Assembly (NCBI RefSeq): GCF_028389875.1
Contig: NC_084663.1
Span: forward strand, 120,117,801 to 120,181,800
Source: Rhea pennata
Taxonomy: Eukaryota > Chordata > Aves > Rheiformes > Rheidae
Length of the DNA stretch: 64,000 nucleotides
Reading direction: 5' to 3'
Part shown: in pieces, positions 62,980-64,000 of the stretch
Position numbering within the stretch: the stretch's first letter is position 1
How the letters are laid out: the number at the start of each line of letters is the position of its first letter
Translations under genes and position numbers: made by a program
The notes under the pieces: model-generated
What the model saw: only the letters and a program-made list of their open reading frames with translations
Told to the model about the DNA's origin: nothing
The model's database searches: none

Positions 62980-63075
62980 CTGTGCCAGCCGGGCTGCTGG
63001 GGCGGTGGGCGCGCGCGCGCGCGGTGGTGGTGGTGGTGGTCGGGCACGCACGCGGGGCTGCCGTTGCCGGGCGAC
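62980..63075 (+). other. PCP4: PCP4 5' UTR (approximate)
   Basis: GC-rich leader between the presumed start region and the ATG. It has no upstream ATG between 62980 and 63075. The start site is estimated from the TATA-like box. Confidence 0.5.
63009..63040 (+). repeat. (GC)7 followed by (GGT)6 in the PCP4 leader
   Basis: Alternating GC dinucleotides at 63009-63022 run straight into six GGT triplets at 63023-63040, ending 35 nt before the start codon. The first half can form Z-DNA. The second is G-rich enough for a two-layer quadruplex. Confidence 0.9.
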
Positions 63076-63084
63076 ATGAGCGAG
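63076..63084 (+). CDS. PCP4: PCP4 (PEP-19) first coding segment, Met-Ser-Glu; gene continues past window
   Basis: ATG AGC GAG at 63076-63084 is followed at once by donor GTGAGC. PCP4 encodes a roughly 62-residue IQ-motif protein that binds calmodulin and speeds calcium exchange in neurons such as Purkinje cells. In mammals its first coding exon holds just Met-Ser-Glu before a phase 0 intron, matching this site. The strong CpG island, the Kozak context (gcgacATGA) and the position just after IGSF5 on the same strand, as in human 21q22.2, support the call. The IQ-bearing exons are not in the window, so identity rests on three codons plus synteny. No other gene is known to me at this place. Confidence 0.8.
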
Positions 63085-64000
63085 GTGAGCGAGCGGCCGT
63101 TGGGGCGGGGCGGGGGTCGCGCGGGGAGCGGCGCGAGGGGGCACCGCCGGTTTTCCTCCGGGAGGTGCCACGGGGAGGGCGTTGGAGTCAATACCTAGGA
63201 GCTAAAGCTGAGGGCTGGAGCCGCTGTTTATAACCGAGCGAATTTCCTCCGGGAGTTAATGGGAGCGGGTGGTTTTGAGTATGAGAAACACTTGGTGTTA
63301 AACATTACACTTTCTTAGCTGCAAAGGTCCAGGTGCTTGCTGCCTTTGTGGCTGTGTGGAGAACCTGATGAGACTGCTGTACTTGCTTGCTCAGCTTGTG
63401 GATCTGAGACAGCTGTTTGCTGGGTATGAAATCTGAAATACATGCTTTCTATTAACTATTTTTTTTTAATAAATGCATCTCTACATGTGTGCATGCTCAC
63501 TTGAAGCATAAAATACTGCTTTATTTTATGCTTTGAGAGAGTGATGTGTCTCAGTGGAGATGTATTTGTTAAACTCATCCTTAAATTGTGCCTTTTTTTA
63601 ATGCTTTGCTATGCAGAAGAGAGGATTTGATACTTCAGTAGTGCAGAAGTTAAACGCTAAAACTGACTTGAAAAAAATGCTCTGTTTGTGACTGGCTGTT
63701 GATACAAACTTCAGAAATACTATCCTGAGAAAGATTATAGCTACAGCCCCCTATACCACCAGTCAGGGGAAAATGCAGACAGTGCCAACCACAAAAGGAT
63801 TGCTATGTACATATGAACAAGCTGAAAACTTCTTTCATTGCATTGTTTGCAGTATAGATTTTCTTTTTAAGAGGGGAAGCCAATATTCCTAAGTGTGATC
63901 AGGCACAAAGTACTGAAAAATGTAGTCAGTCAACTGTCAGACAGGTTCAGCTAGTAAAATCCCAGATTCTGCAGTTCAACTCTTTCATCCCAAATCAGTA
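63085..64000 (+). other. PCP4: PCP4 intron 1 (start)
   Basis: The CpG island fades by about 63240, then AT-rich intronic sequence runs to the window end. No exon matching the next PCP4 residues was found, as expected for a long first intron. Confidence 0.65.

Larger units (their letters stand above)
62080..63240. promoter_or_regulatory. PCP4: CpG island of the PCP4 promoter
   Basis: The highest-GC part of the window, peaking at 62740-63140, surrounding the first PCP4 coding segment. It contains GC boxes (GGGCGG type), a CCAAT box, TATA-like elements, GCC triplet runs and a CTCF-like motif. The opposite-strand 217-codon frame here is a by-product of GC richness. Confidence 0.85.

Noticed and set aside
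62538-63191. 217-codon minus-strand frame over the PCP4 island
   Set aside because: Ala/Arg/Pro/Gly-rich by-product of CpG-island sequence, antisense to the promoter; no recognisable domain.
62749-63198. 149-codon plus-strand frame through the PCP4 start
   Set aside because: Same GC effect; it is a different frame from the Met-Ser-Glu segment and reads through its donor site.
1-64000. CRISPR arrays, bacterial operons, rRNA or tRNA genes
   Set aside because: None seen; the window is vertebrate nuclear DNA with intron-split genes and CR1 relics.

Overview
This is vertebrate nuclear DNA, most likely from a bird. It has intron-split genes, CpG-island promoters, low repeat density and several sense-strand fragments resembling the 3' half of CR1 LINEs, with the 'AGGTCCCTTCCAACC…' type of tail seen in sauropsid genomes. 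A reptile cannot be excluded from sequence alone. There is no operon structure. Most short open frames here are chance or low-complexity frames.

Two protein genes are identifiable, both on the + strand. The first is a complete IGSF5 (JAM4) gene. Nine coding exons between 12681 and 42056 join in phase to a 396-residue protein with a signal peptide, two Ig domains, one transmembrane helix, and a basic tail with a YxxL motif and a C-terminal T-H-V PDZ ligand. All eight introns have GT…AG ends. Its likely promoter is the CpG island at about 9150-11150, with a CCAAT box, an E-box and a TATA-like box, and perhaps a non-coding first exon spliced to an acceptor at 12658-12659. A poly(A) signal lies at 42529.

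The second gene is the 5' end of PCP4 (PEP-19). A strong CpG island at 62080-63240 holds a TATA box, a CCAAT box, a CTCF-like motif and a (GC)7(GGT)6 block. It leads into a nine-base coding segment (Met-Ser-Glu) followed by a donor site; the rest of PCP4 lies beyond the window. The order IGSF5-PCP4 on the same strand is that of human 21q22.2, where DSCAM follows.

Layout: 1-9150 non-coding, with a small CpG-rich block at 2690-3270 and a CR1 relic at 7825-8530; 9150-12680 promoter and 5' region; 12681-42056 IGSF5; 42057-42550 its 3' UTR; 42550-62080 intergenic DNA with old repeats, a perfect 26-bp palindrome (55813-55838) and a 21-bp inverted-repeat pair (56951/57460); 62080-64000 PCP4 promoter, first exon and start of intron 1.

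The least explained items are a coding-looking, unidentified 109-codon minus-strand frame inside IGSF5 intron 7 (34951-35280), the palindrome and the inverted-repeat pair. No clearly new biological system was found.
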